Assembly: GCA_027486655.1 (NCBI GenBank) | Contig: JAIXOR010000069.1 | Location: 1-64,000, forward strand | DNA length: 64,000 nt | Source: Verrucomicrobiaceae bacterium | GTDB taxonomy: Bacteria; Verrucomicrobiota; Verrucomicrobiia; Verrucomicrobiales; Akkermansiaceae | Direction of reading: 5' to 3' | Shown: one piece after another, positions 9,157-17,494 of the stretch | Layout of the letters: each line of letters begins with the position of its first letter | Position numbering within the stretch: position 1 is the stretch's first letter | Notes under the pieces: generated by a model | Told to the model about the DNA's origin: nothing | Databases searched by the model: none | What the model saw: only the letters and a program-made list of their open reading frames with translations | Position numbers and translations under genes: made by a program

Positions 9157-9915
9157 TCAGAAAGGATCACCGGATTTCAGGTTGGTGACAGAAGAGCCCA
9201 TCTGCGCGGGATTGCGGAAGACCGAGGTGCGGCCGTTGCGCCAGACGACGAAGCCGCCGAAGTCCTGAAGCCCGGCCTTGGTGACGCGCGGCGGCTGCTC
9301 GGTGGAGTTTTTGGCGGAATTGCGAGTGCCGTTGCCGAGGATGAAGCTGGTTCCGGGGTTTTTGATGATACCCTGGGAGTTGAATTCGTAGATGTAGAAC
9401 GAACCCTTGAAAGGCGAGCTCGCCTTCAGTGCGGTGCCTCCGGCATCTCTGAGTTTTGCATCCGTCACGGTCTCGATTTCACCGGTGCCGGTCGTGTGAT
9501 TGATTCTGCTGAACTTGCTGCTGAAAAACGTCTGATCCGGCAGGACGGTGCCCCGACTGGAGAGCACCCAGTTTGGAGCCGCATTCGAGGGATCCTTGGC
9601 CTGGCCGGTGGCGGTATCGATTTCTTCATAGGCCACCACCACCCGCCGGAGCTCATCGCCGCGGTTGTTGGTGAGGGTTTTGGCGACAAGCACGCAGGCG
9701 CGCAGGTTGCGACCCACGGCGGTGGTTCTAGCTTCGTCGAAGAGCGACTCCACGGTGGCCACACCGCTGGTCACGCCCTTGCCCTGCATGCCGCTGAGAC
9801 CGATGGATCCGGCGGTCATCAGGATGGAGATGATGGCGATCACCACCAGCATCTCGACTAGCGTGAAGGCGGAGCGTAGTCCCCGCGGACTGGATTTCGT
9901 CTGGAAGGCTTGCAT
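9157..9915 (-). CDS. Pseudopilin, Verru_Chthon cassette protein D-like
   Basis: 252-residue prepilin-like protein, first gene of the unit. The leader reads 'LRSAFTLVEMLVVIAIISIL': Phe+1 and Glu+5 are present, but the residue at -1 is Ala instead of the usual Gly. 'ATVESLFDEARTTAVGRNLRACV' after the helix resembles the conserved segment of Verru_Chthon protein D and GspH-type pseudopilins. The body is beta-rich with an exposed C-terminus. The 73 bp between its start and the galE stop must hold any dedicated promoter, otherwise it is transcribed through from galE. Confidence 0.68.
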   Translation of the reverse strand: MQAFQTKSSPRGLRSAFTLVEMLVVIAIISILMTAGSIGLSGMQGKGVTSGVATVESLFDEARTTAVGRNLRACVLVAKTLTNNRGDELRRVVVAYEEIDTATGQAKDPSNAAPNWVLSSRGTVLPDQTFFSSKFSRINHTTGTGEIETVTDAKLRDAGGTALKASSPFKGSFYIYEFNSQGIIKNPGTSFILGNGTRNSAKNSTEQPPRVTKAGLQDFGGFVVWRNGRTSVFRNPAQMGSSVTNLKSGDPF

Positions 9916-9988
9916 GGGTTTCAGTCGGTTGAGTTTGAAGATGCGGTCTGTGCTGAGGATCGCAAGAGAAAATGTGAATACATCGCAA

Positions 9989-11014
9989 TTACCTTGTGAG
10001 GGAATTCTCGGGGTATCTCCCCCCTCCCGGGCCGTTCATCCAGGTCCAGGCCGGAGCGACCATGTCCCGGACATCGCGATGCCTGGCTTCCCAGCCGAGG
10101 AGCTGCTTGGCAAGCGCCGGATCGGCCACCAGCGAGTCCGGATCGCCCGCGCGGCGGGGGCCGAATTTGACCGGGACGGTCTTGCCAGTGACTTCCTCGA
10201 CGGCGGTGATGATTTGTTTGACGGACACGCCCACGCCGGTGCCGAGGTTGCAGCGGATCGACTCCCCACCCGCGGCGAGGTGGTCGAGGGCCTTGGCATG
10301 GGCATCGGCAAGATCCTCGACGTGAATGTAGTCGCGGATGCAGGTGCCGTCGGGCGTGTTGTAATCGGTGCCGAAGACCTCGAGGTATTCGATTTCCCCG
10401 GTCACGGCCATCAGCACGCGGGGGATGAGGTGGGTCTCCGGATCATGGTCCTCACCGATTTTTCCATCCGGAGAGCAACCGCTGGCATTGAAGTAGCGGA
10501 GGCAGGCGCTGCGCAGCCCCCAGGCCTCGCCGCAGTCCTTGAGGATCCACTCGACCATCAGCTTGCTGCGGCCGTAGGGGTTGATGGGATCTTGGACGTT
10601 GGTTTCGGTGATCGGCAGCTTGTTGGGCACGCCGTAAGTGGCGCAGGTGGAGGAAAACACGAAGACCTTGCAGCCGAACTCCTGCATCACCTGGAGCAGC
10701 TTGATTGGCTCCGCGGTGTTGTTCTGGTAGTATTTCAGCGGATTGGTGACCGACTCGCCCACGTAGGCGTAGGCGGCAAAGTGGATGACCGCCCCGAATC
10801 CGTGCTTTTCGAAAAGCGAACGGACGAGCTCCTGGTCGCCAACCTCGCCGAACACCAGTTCGACGTCCGGATCGACAATCGCCTGTTCGTGGCCGAAGAC
10901 GAGATTGTCGAGAACCACGATCTTGCGGCCCTGCCCTGCCAACAATCGGACGGTGTGGGAGCCGATGTAACCGGCACCTCCAGTGACAAGGATCGGCGCT
11001 TGCGAATTGCTCAT
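9989..11014 (-). CDS. galE: UDP-glucose 4-epimerase
   Basis: 341-residue NAD-dependent epimerase interconverting UDP-glucose and UDP-galactose (Leloir pathway and surface polysaccharide precursors), cytoplasmic. Start at the Met of MSNSQAPILV puts the Rossmann motif TGGAGYIGSH at residues 11-20, as usual; 15 upstream codons are dropped. The active site is visible: S122-T123 ('FSSTCATYG') and Y147xxxK151 ('NPYGRSK'). Length matches the family (about 338). It lies upstream of the pseudopilin unit on the same strand (73 bp). The gene starts 122 bp from a divergent lipoprotein gene. Confidence 0.95.
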   Translation of the reverse strand: MSNSQAPILVTGGAGYIGSHTVRLLAGQGRKIVVLDNLVFGHEQAIVDPDVELVFGEVGDQELVRSLFEKHGFGAVIHFAAYAYVGESVTNPLKYYQNNTAEPIKLLQVMQEFGCKVFVFSSTCATYGVPNKLPITETNVQDPINPYGRSKLMVEWILKDCGEAWGLRSACLRYFNASGCSPDGKIGEDHDPETHLIPRVLMAVTGEIEYLEVFGTDYNTPDGTCIRDYIHVEDLADAHAKALDHLAAGGESIRCNLGTGVGVSVKQIITAVEEVTGKTVPVKFGPRRAGDPDSLVADPALAKQLLGWEARHRDVRDMVAPAWTWMNGPGGGRYPENSLTR

Positions 11015-11136
11015 GTGCGTGTGGCGGGGATCAAACCGGAGAAGCGGGGAGGCTGTCAATCCAAGCGAATGGGGTAATCCGCCGTGCCCCTATTTTCCAT
11101 TCGAATAATCCGTGGGTCCGTGCTGTCGTAGGGCCC

Positions 11137-11946
11137 ATGAAGAATTCCCTTCGTCACCGGGCTATGGTTCTGGCCGCAATTGCCTCGTCCATCGCGTTTT
11201 CATCCTGTGCCTACGATCCGGCCTACACCTCGGTTGGTGGCTCCTACAGCAGCGGCTATGGCGACGGCTACGGCTATGGCGGGAGCAATTTCAACACCTC
11301 GCTTTTCGTCAGCACCGGAAACCCGCGCTGGGGGTATGATCCGTATTGTTACAGCTATTACGACTACCACCGCCGCTGTTACTACGATCCCTATTTGAAC
11401 GGCTACTACCCGGTGGGATACCGTCCCGTGGCCGTGGTCGGCTGCCCGCATCCCCACGGCTGGAGGCCGGGCAGCGGCTACTGCCCGCCGCCGCGCTACG
11501 TCAGCAGCGTGACCGTGGTCAACTACCGCAACCGTGAGACGCTTTACCGCAACAGCAACTACGACTGGGCCAAGCAGGTGCGCCAGCGCCCGATCGGCGG
11601 CAAGTATCCGAGCGAGTCCCATCCCTCGCGCAACCCCGGCTATCAGAGCAAGCCGGGACGTTACGAAGAAAACCGCCATCCCTACGGAAACTCCGGCAAC
11701 CGCCCGGGCCGCTATGAGGAGAAACCCAGCCGCTATGATCAGCCCGGCCGTCACCCCTCGTCCGCGATGAACCGTCCGGTCAGCCACAAGGAAGGACGTC
11801 CGTCCTATCAGCAGGCCGGCAAATCCAAAAACCAGGGCGGAGCAAACGCGCCCAAGCCCGGTCGCCGGGAAGAGGGCCGCCGCGAGCAGGCCAAACCGTC
11901 GAAGCACGACAAACAGAAAGCCATCCGCGGCCTCGGCCAGGGATAG
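11137..11946 (+). CDS. Tyr/Gly-rich lipoprotein, unknown function
   Basis: 269-residue protein with a lipoprotein signal (hydrophobic stretch ending 'SIAFSSC'). The mature N-terminal half is very rich in Tyr and Gly ('SSGYGDGYGYGG') and holds several Cys/Tyr clusters ('DPYCYSYYDYHRRCYYDP'). The C-terminal half is basic and Pro/Arg/Lys-rich with imperfect repeats built on 'RYEE' ('PGRYEENRHP', 'PGRYEEKPSRY'). Such composition is common for outer-membrane or envelope proteins of unknown function in this phylum. It ends 16 nt from the convergent rhomboid gene. Function not recognised. Confidence 0.8.
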   Translation: MKNSLRHRAMVLAAIASSIAFSSCAYDPAYTSVGGSYSSGYGDGYGYGGSNFNTSLFVSTGNPRWGYDPYCYSYYDYHRRCYYDPYLNGYYPVGYRPVAVVGCPHPHGWRPGSGYCPPPRYVSSVTVVNYRNRETLYRNSNYDWAKQVRQRPIGGKYPSESHPSRNPGYQSKPGRYEENRHPYGNSGNRPGRYEEKPSRYDQPGRHPSSAMNRPVSHKEGRPSYQQAGKSKNQGGANAPKPGRREEGRREQAKPSKHDKQKAIRGLGQG

Positions 11947-11962
11947 GCCATATTGGAAAAGA

Positions 11963-12694
11963 TCACCCGCGTTCCGTCTCGCGCCGTGCCCGCTCACGGC
12001 GGAGGCGGTCGATGGTGACGCGGGGTCTCAAGATCCACCGGCCCATGCACCAACCGGCGATGCCGCCCCCGACGTGGCAGGCGTGGCCCAGCAGGAACCA
12101 GGAACCAAAGCCCTGTTCTTCAAACACCCGGCCGATGGCGGCAAAGCCCGGCAAGCCGAGCCCCGGATGGATCAAGGCCAGCAGGGTTTCTCCGATCATC
12201 AGCCCGAGTGCGAGGCTGCGCGCGGACAGCGGCACCGGCAGCATCCGGGATTGGGGGGAAAGCGTGGTCAGAAGAAGCAGGATCGCCATGCAGGCCCCCG
12301 AGAAGCCCACCAGCAGGCCGCGCCCCAAAGCGAGGTGGGCCACTCCGCCTCCGAGGATGCCGAGGATGATTGTGAGCCCCAACACACGGCGGCCCAGCAT
12401 GTGCTCGATGCGGGCTCCGACCGCCAGCAGGAAGACACCGTTCAGCCCGACATGAAGCCAGGATCCGTGCAGGAAACCATGGCTGAGAATCGTCCAGAAA
12501 AGCCCGGAAGACCACGCTTCCCGGCTGAGACCCAGAGTTTCATACCACCCCGCCATGCCTTGCAGGCCACCGCCCAGGGCGATCGCGGCGTGGACGATCA
12601 ACAGACCGCCGAGCCATGCCCAGGATGCCCTCGCATCGCCGATTTGCCGAAGCTGCCGCCTTGCATTCGCGAGCAAGCCACCGGAAGCGGACAT
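11963..12694 (-). CDS. Rhomboid-family intramembrane serine protease
   Basis: 243-residue polytopic membrane protein. Rhomboid hallmarks are visible: 'HGSWLHVGLN' (H76, H81, N85) in the second membrane segment, the catalytic serine in 'GFSGA' (S132), and the catalytic His in 'HVGGGIAG' (H207). Substrates of bacterial rhomboids are mostly unknown single-pass membrane proteins. The gene follows nuoC by 53 nt on the same strand, and that gap contains an 11-bp homopolymer. Catalytic residues appear intact, so an active protease is expected. Confidence 0.9.
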   Translation of the reverse strand: MSASGGLLANARRQLRQIGDARASWAWLGGLLIVHAAIALGGGLQGMAGWYETLGLSREAWSSGLFWTILSHGFLHGSWLHVGLNGVFLLAVGARIEHMLGRRVLGLTIILGILGGGVAHLALGRGLLVGFSGACMAILLLLTTLSPQSRMLPVPLSARSLALGLMIGETLLALIHPGLGLPGFAAIGRVFEEQGFGSWFLLGHACHVGGGIAGWCMGRWILRPRVTIDRLRRERARRETERG

Positions 12695-12714
12695 GGCGGC
12701 GGGATTCTTCTTGT

Positions 12715-12725
12715 GGGGGGGGGGG
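12715..12725. repeat. 11-bp G/C homopolymer upstream of rhomboid gene
   Basis: Eleven consecutive G on the + strand (C on the coding strand of the neighbours), lying 21-31 nt upstream of the rhomboid ATG and inside the nuoC-rhomboid gap. Tracts of this length slip during replication, and in other bacteria they modulate promoter spacing or leader structure. It could also be a sequencing artefact. Confidence 0.8.
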
Positions 12726-12747
12726 TGATCAGGTGGGCGTCGCTGCC

Positions 12748-13317
12748 TTATTCGAGCACCCTCGCACGGGGCTCCCGGCGCACGGTGTCCTCACCACCCG
12801 CGCAGGTCACGAAAGGTCCGCCTTCCAGCGGAGCCACTCCGGTGAATGCCACATCCGGCATGTCCGAAGGGCGGCCCGCCAGCGGGAAATCCTTGCGCAG
12901 CGGGTAGAAGGGATAGCCTTCCCACATCAGGATCCGCTTGAGATTGGGATGACCGGAAAACGGGATGCCCATCATGTCCCAGACCTCGCGCTCGTGCCAA
13001 TCGGCCCCGGGCCAGATATCGGTCACCGAGGGCACGGTTTCTTCTTCCGAGACACGAGCTTTCACTCGAAGGTGCTTGGAGTCATCCACCGTGGCGATTT
13101 CATAGACCATCTCGAAGCGCGGATCGTCGCCGAAATGATCGAGGCTGGAAACATCGAGAATCATCTCGTAGCCCAGCTCCGCCTGGCACTTTTGCAAGAC
13201 GTCATGGAGCACTCCCAGTTCCACACGCAACGTCTGCTCACCCCGGAATTCGGTGGTATCGAGCACCTTTGCCCCGAACACTTCGCGGAGCTTCTTCACA
13301 TCGTCTTCGGCAGCCAT
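12748..13317 (-). CDS. nuoC: NADH-quinone oxidoreductase subunit C
   Basis: 189-residue complex I peripheral-arm subunit (30 kDa family). The signature region is clear: 'GADWHEREVWDMMGIPFSGH' followed by 'PNLKRILMWEGYPFYPLRKD'. It is 15 nt downstream of nuoB. The usual next gene, nuoD, is absent; a rhomboid protease gene follows instead. The remaining nuo genes must lie elsewhere for complex I to be complete. Confidence 0.94.
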   Translation of the reverse strand: MAAEDDVKKLREVFGAKVLDTTEFRGEQTLRVELGVLHDVLQKCQAELGYEMILDVSSLDHFGDDPRFEMVYEIATVDDSKHLRVKARVSEEETVPSVTDIWPGADWHEREVWDMMGIPFSGHPNLKRILMWEGYPFYPLRKDFPLAGRPSDMPDVAFTGVAPLEGGPFVTCAGGEDTVRREPRARVLE

Positions 13318-13332
13318 GGGATTGGGGAAAAA

Positions 13333-13905
13333 TCAGGAAATCTGGTCGAGAAACTCTTTCTTCTGGGCCATCGTGGACTCCTCGCCCTCGATCTTTTTCT
13401 GGAGCTTCATCAGCCCCTCGATCAAGGCCTCCGGGCGCGGCGGGCAACCGGAAATGTAGACGTCCACCGGGATCAGTCGGTCGATCCCCTGGAGCACCGC
13501 GTAGCTCCGATACATGCCGCCGCTTGATGCGCAGGCACCCATCGCGACGCACCACTTCGGCTCCGGCATCTGGTCCCAAATGCGTTTAACCGCCAGCGCC
13601 ATCTTGTAGGTCACCGTGCCGGAAACGATCAACACGTCACTCTGGCGAGGGGAAAAGCGCATCACCTCCATGCCGAAGCGGGAGATGTCGAAGCGGCTGG
13701 AGGCCGTGGCCATCAGCTCGATCGCGCAGCAGGCCAGACCCATCGGCATCGGCCACAGCGAGTTCTTGCGCATCCAGTTGATGGCGGCATCCACGCGGGT
13801 GACGATCACATTGCCCTCGATCTTGGAATCGTAGGCGGTGTGCAGGGTGTTTTCTGAAGGGCTGACCATGATCCGGATCGGTTGCGCGGGACTCTTGCCC
13901 GTCAT
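13333..13905 (-). CDS. nuoB: NADH-quinone oxidoreductase subunit B
   Basis: 190-residue complex I subunit that carries iron-sulfur cluster N2, the last electron carrier before quinone. The four ligand cysteines are visible: the adjacent pair in '[10 protein letters not shown]' (C59, C60), C125 in 'MGACASSGG' and C154 in 'ISGCPPRPE'. The start at 13905 has AGAGG six nt upstream; an internal ATG at 13869 is a weaker alternative. nuoA is not upstream; the gene before it is an unrelated sugar isomerase-like gene 63 nt away. Confidence 0.95.
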   Translation of the reverse strand: MTGKSPAQPIRIMVSPSENTLHTAYDSKIEGNVIVTRVDAAINWMRKNSLWPMPMGLACCAIELMATASSRFDISRFGMEVMRFSPRQSDVLIVSGTVTYKMALAVKRIWDQMPEPKWCVAMGACASSGGMYRSYAVLQGIDRLIPVDVYISGCPPRPEALIEGLMKLQKKIEGEESTMAQKKEFLDQIS

Positions 13906-13968
13906 CCAGCACCTCTCAAGCCGTTTGTGAAAAAATCGTGGCCTTGGCGCAGGCGATCGAGCCGCGGA

Positions 13969-14850
13969 TCAGACCTCGGCCGCCTGGCGGGCGATCTCGC
14001 GGAACGCGGCAGGCAACTGGGCCTCGGTGCCCCGGCCCTCGATACTGACCGCCCCATGGTATCCCGCCTCCCTGAGAACGCGGAAAAACGGCCGGAAATC
14101 GTCCCCATTCACCGCCGGGTAGGTGCGGCCGCCCTTTTCGGCGATTTCGATGTGAACGACCACATCCATCGCCGCCTTCAGGTCCTCGGGAGTGTCTCCG
14201 CCCTGGACCATGTGGAAAAGATCGGCAAGGAGGCGGATTCTCGGGTGATCGGCCGCGCGGATGAGCCGGGCACCTTCGCCGATGCGGTTGATGAAGTTGC
14301 ACTCGGAGGCCTGGAGTTGTTCGACGGCCACGGTGATGCCGGCAGCCTCAGCCGCCGGGCCCATGCGTTTGAGCAAGGCCACGAACTGCTCCTCGGCCTT
14401 TTCCTTCGGCCAGCCCTCGGGGATCTTCCGTGCGCCGCTGCTGCCGAAGACGATGAAGCGGCCGCCCACGCGTTTGAGGCGTTTGAAGGCGGACTCGGCC
14501 CAGACCATGATCTCGTCATGGTTCGCATCCGGCCCCACACAACGCAGGTGGGCGGGCCGGATGAAGCCATTGCAGGCCAGCACCGGAAGCGGTGAGGAGC
14601 GGACCTTCTCCAACTGCCTGGCGAACACCTCCTCCGGCTGGTCCGGCACCAGCAGATCACCGGTGCCCACCGTGAGGAAAGCCGCGCCCGCCTCCTTGAG
14701 CGCGGCCGCCTTGTCGAGGCTGCCGGAGACGCCCATCGCGGAGAACAGGCTCTTGTCCGCCGCTGCAAAAATCGACGGCGCGCCGCAAAGCGAGCCCGCC
14801 GCCACGAGACCGAGCCGCAGGAATCCGCGTCTGCCGAAGGAAGGGTGCAT
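13969..14850 (-). CDS. Tat-exported TIM-barrel sugar isomerase/epimerase
   Basis: 293-residue protein of the xylose isomerase-like TIM-barrel family. The N-terminus is a twin-arginine signal ('GRRGFLRLGLVAAGSLCGA'), implying export of the folded enzyme. Conserved metal-site segments of the family are seen: 'VAVEQLQASECNFINR', 'RLLADLFHM' and 'GAVSIEGRG'. The substrate cannot be assigned. It lies 42 nt downstream of a Tat-exported Gfo/Idh oxidoreductase, a combination typical of sugar or inositol derivative catabolism in Verrucomicrobia and Planctomycetes. Confidence 0.82.
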   Translation of the reverse strand: MHPSFGRRGFLRLGLVAAGSLCGAPSIFAAADKSLFSAMGVSGSLDKAAALKEAGAAFLTVGTGDLLVPDQPEEVFARQLEKVRSSPLPVLACNGFIRPAHLRCVGPDANHDEIMVWAESAFKRLKRVGGRFIVFGSSGARKIPEGWPKEKAEEQFVALLKRMGPAAEAAGITVAVEQLQASECNFINRIGEGARLIRAADHPRIRLLADLFHMVQGGDTPEDLKAAMDVVVHIEIAEKGGRTYPAVNGDDFRPFFRVLREAGYHGAVSIEGRGTEAQLPAAFREIARQAAEV

Positions 14851-14892
14851 GGGTTATCCGGGTTTGTTGGAGGTGATACTCAGAGCCCTTTG

Positions 14893-16242
14893 TTAGAGAT
14901 GGAAGACCTTGCCGCCGGCCATCACTTCCTGCGTCTTTTCATCGAAGGTCACGCGCTCGCCGGTGCGGGCGGCGGCGTTGGCCATGATGGTGGCGATCGA
15001 GTGCTGATAGCCCGCCTCCACCGGGGCGTTGGTCTCCTTGCGCGAGCGCAGGCATTCGAGCCAGTTGAGCATGTGGGCGTTGGTGAGCGGATCACTGCCC
15101 ATGTTCGCCGCGGTGGACGCACCGCCCTGACCCTCGAGTTTGAAGTCGGCCAGAAGGTTCGGCTCCATCTTCATCGGCGAGGCCATCTCCTTGGTGAGTC
15201 CGCCGTTGTTGGAGACCTTGCCGGTATCGAGGTTCAGCTCCCCGCCGTTGGAGTAGTAAATCTCCTTGGTGCCGCCCGCCGAGTTGCTGTTGCGGCTGGT
15301 GTAGGTGACTTGGAATCCTTGGGAAGGATCGTCCAGCGGGCCGTAGTCGAACACAGCGGTCAGCGTGTCGAAGTTGCTGCGTCCGTCCTTCCACTGATAG
15401 ATGCCGCCGTTGGCCGCCACCGAGCGCGGGTGCGGCAGGCCGGTGAACCAGTGGATCGTATCAATCTGGTGGCACATCCACTGGCCGGGAATCCCGGAGG
15501 AATAGGGCCAGAACAAGCGGTATTCGAGAAACTTGCGGGCATCGAAGGCCGCCTCCGGGCGGTTCATCAGGAAGCGTTTCCAATCGACATCCTGCTCGCG
15601 CACCTTGGCTACCAGATCGGGACGCCTCCAGCGGCCAGGCTGGTTGACGTTCCATGACATTTCGGCGGCGACGATCGGGCCGAACTTGCCGCTGCGCAGG
15701 TAGTCATGGGCGGCCTTGTAGGTCTCTCCCGAGCGGCGCTGGGATCCGATCTGCACGATTTTCCCGGTTTCCTTAACGGCTTTGAGCGCGGCACGGTTGT
15801 CGGCCATGGTCTCGGCGAAGGGTTTTTCGCAATAGACATCGCAGCCTGCCTTGACGGCCTCGATGCAGTGAAGGGCGTGCTGGAAGTCCGCGGTGGAGAT
15901 GATCACCGCGTCGAGGTCGGCCTTTTCATACATTTCCTCGTTGTTCCGATAGGTCGGCACGGCCTTGCCCATGTTCTTGGTGAACCATTTCTCAGAGTCC
16001 TCGCGGCGGCGGCTCCAGATATCGGAGACGCCGACGATCTCACAGTTGAAGGGACCGGACACCGCCTTGAAGGCTGGCAGCAGAGAGCTGACCAGACGGT
16101 CGGAAAACCCGACGATGCCGATGCGGATGCGTTCGTTGGCCCCCGGCGCGCGGGTCTGGCCCAGAGCGGTCGGAAAGGTGCGGGTGGCCAGCAGACCGAG
16201 GCTGCCGAGGGAGGTGGTGCGGAGGATTTCGCGACGGTTCAT
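14893..16242 (-). CDS. Tat-exported Gfo/Idh/MocA oxidoreductase
   Basis: 449-residue NAD(P)-dependent oxidoreductase. It begins with a Tat signal ('NRREILRTTSLGSLG'). The Rossmann fold follows ('RIRIGIVGFSDR', with a relaxed Gly motif) and then the family EKP motif ('VYCEKPFAETMADNRAALKA'). The C-terminal half is the alpha/beta substrate domain. Length fits the subfamily of exported Gfo/Idh proteins common in this phylum; substrates are usually cyclic polyols or sugar derivatives. It is followed at 42 nt by a TIM-barrel isomerase on the same strand. How an exported enzyme of this type obtains its cofactor is not obvious; such proteins may carry tightly bound NAD. Confidence 0.88.
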   Translation of the reverse strand: MNRREILRTTSLGSLGLLATRTFPTALGQTRAPGANERIRIGIVGFSDRLVSSLLPAFKAVSGPFNCEIVGVSDIWSRRREDSEKWFTKNMGKAVPTYRNNEEMYEKADLDAVIISTADFQHALHCIEAVKAGCDVYCEKPFAETMADNRAALKAVKETGKIVQIGSQRRSGETYKAAHDYLRSGKFGPIVAAEMSWNVNQPGRWRRPDLVAKVREQDVDWKRFLMNRPEAAFDARKFLEYRLFWPYSSGIPGQWMCHQIDTIHWFTGLPHPRSVAANGGIYQWKDGRSNFDTLTAVFDYGPLDDPSQGFQVTYTSRNSNSAGGTKEIYYSNGGELNLDTGKVSNNGGLTKEMASPMKMEPNLLADFKLEGQGGASTAANMGSDPLTNAHMLNWLECLRSRKETNAPVEAGYQHSIATIMANAAARTGERVTFDEKTQEVMAGGKVFHL

Positions 16243-16390
16243 GATGGAAACGGATGGGTTGTGAAGGCCCGCGGAAACGAGGGCGGCAGGAACAACTGCG
16301 GAGATGTGGCCAATCTTTCAATCGCCCGCCCGCTTCGCCATCCTCCAAAAGAGGGATCTTGCCTGATTTGCAGGGAAGAAAACCCGCCGC

Positions 16391-17371
16391 TCACACCCCG
16401 TGGAAAAAGCGCGAGAACTCGAAATACAGCGGCAGCCCCAGCACGATGTTGAACGGGAAGGTGATTGCCAGCGACGAGGAAAGATACAAGGCCGGACTCG
16501 CCGCAGGCAGGGCGATCCTCACCGCAGCGGGGGCCGCAATGTAGGATGCACTCGCCGCCAGCGCGGCCATGACCGTGGAACCTCCGAGGCCCAGGCCACA
16601 GCATTTTCCGAGATACGAACCGAGCAGACCGTGCAGGATCGGCATTACAATCGCAAACACCACCAGCCTCCAACCCGCCTCCCGGAGATCGCCAAGACGC
16701 CTGCCAGTGAGCAGACCCACCTCCAGAAGGAATAGCGCGAGCACGCCTTTGAACGGCGCGTCAAACAGCGGGGCCACTTGTTCGAAGCCTTTTTTGCCTC
16801 CCACAAATCCGATGAACAATCCGCCTAACAGTAGAATGATTCCCTTGCCGGTGAGCAGGTCGTGGAGGAGGGGCCCGAATCCCCCGCCCTGGCCGCCTTT
16901 GGACGCGCTGGCCTTCATCGCCAGGAACACCGCGACGATGATCGCGGGGGCTTCCATGACGGCAAGCAGAGCCGGCGCAAACCCTTCCACCGGTGTCTTC
17001 GAGGTCTCCAGGAAGGCCAGTGCGGCGCTGAAGGTCACCGCGGAGACCGATCCATAGTGTGCGGCAATCGCCCCGGCATTCGTTGCATCGAGGCGGACGA
17101 ATCCCTTGAGCACATAGAAACTCCAGAAGGGAATCACGCAGCTCAGACCGATGGCCATGAGCAGGGGCCCTCCGACCACCGAGAGGCTCATCCCCTCCAG
17201 CTTCATCCCGCCTTTCAATCCGATCGCAAACAACAGGTAAATCGTCAGCGCGGTGTAAAGTTCGTCCGGAAACTTCAGGTCGCTTTTCACCAGCGCGGCA
17301 AAAATGCCGAGCGCGAAGGCAAGAACCATGGGCGAGAGCAGGCTGGAGCCGAGGGATTGCAGGATTTCCAT
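16391..17371 (-). CDS. SbtA-type sodium-dependent bicarbonate transporter
   Basis: 326-residue polytopic membrane protein of the SbtA family (sodium-dependent bicarbonate permease). N-terminal 'SPMVLAFALGIFAALVKSDL' and 'LYTALTIYLLFAIGLKGG' match the conserved first repeat; about ten membrane segments are apparent with an acidic/Gly-rich loop in the middle. In cyanobacteria SbtA is partnered by the PII-like SbtB; no SbtB is adjacent. The gene is divergent from a small winged-helix protein with a palindrome between them. A role in bicarbonate supply for carboxylation or pH balance is inferred. Confidence 0.86.
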   Translation of the reverse strand: MEILQSLGSSLLSPMVLAFALGIFAALVKSDLKFPDELYTALTIYLLFAIGLKGGMKLEGMSLSVVGGPLLMAIGLSCVIPFWSFYVLKGFVRLDATNAGAIAAHYGSVSAVTFSAALAFLETSKTPVEGFAPALLAVMEAPAIIVAVFLAMKASASKGGQGGGFGPLLHDLLTGKGIILLLGGLFIGFVGGKKGFEQVAPLFDAPFKGVLALFLLEVGLLTGRRLGDLREAGWRLVVFAIVMPILHGLLGSYLGKCCGLGLGGSTVMAALAASASYIAAPAAVRIALPAASPALYLSSSLAITFPFNIVLGLPLYFEFSRFFHGV

Positions 17372-17443
17372 GAATGGGAGTGGCAGAGGATGCGGTACTT
17401 GAACGCGGATTGGTTCCGGTGTTTAATCGCGTGAATCAATTTG

Positions 17444-17461
17444 CACGAACCGCGATTCGTG
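17444..17461. promoter_or_regulatory. Palindrome between sbtA-like gene and regulator
   Basis: CACGAA-N6-TTCGTG, a perfect 6-bp inverted repeat in the 123-bp divergent gap between the bicarbonate transporter and the winged-helix gene. It is flanked by a looser TGAAT/ATTCA pair (17432-17436, 17463-17467). Size and position suit a dimeric winged-helix operator that would control both genes. Confidence 0.5.
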
Positions 17462-17494
17462 TATTCATGAACCTATTTCAACGTCAACCGCGAA

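Noticed and set aside
12616-13527. Long + strand frame opposite nuoC and nuoB
   Set aside because: High GC keeps the antisense frame open; composition is Arg/His-rich without motifs, and the - strand genes are certain.
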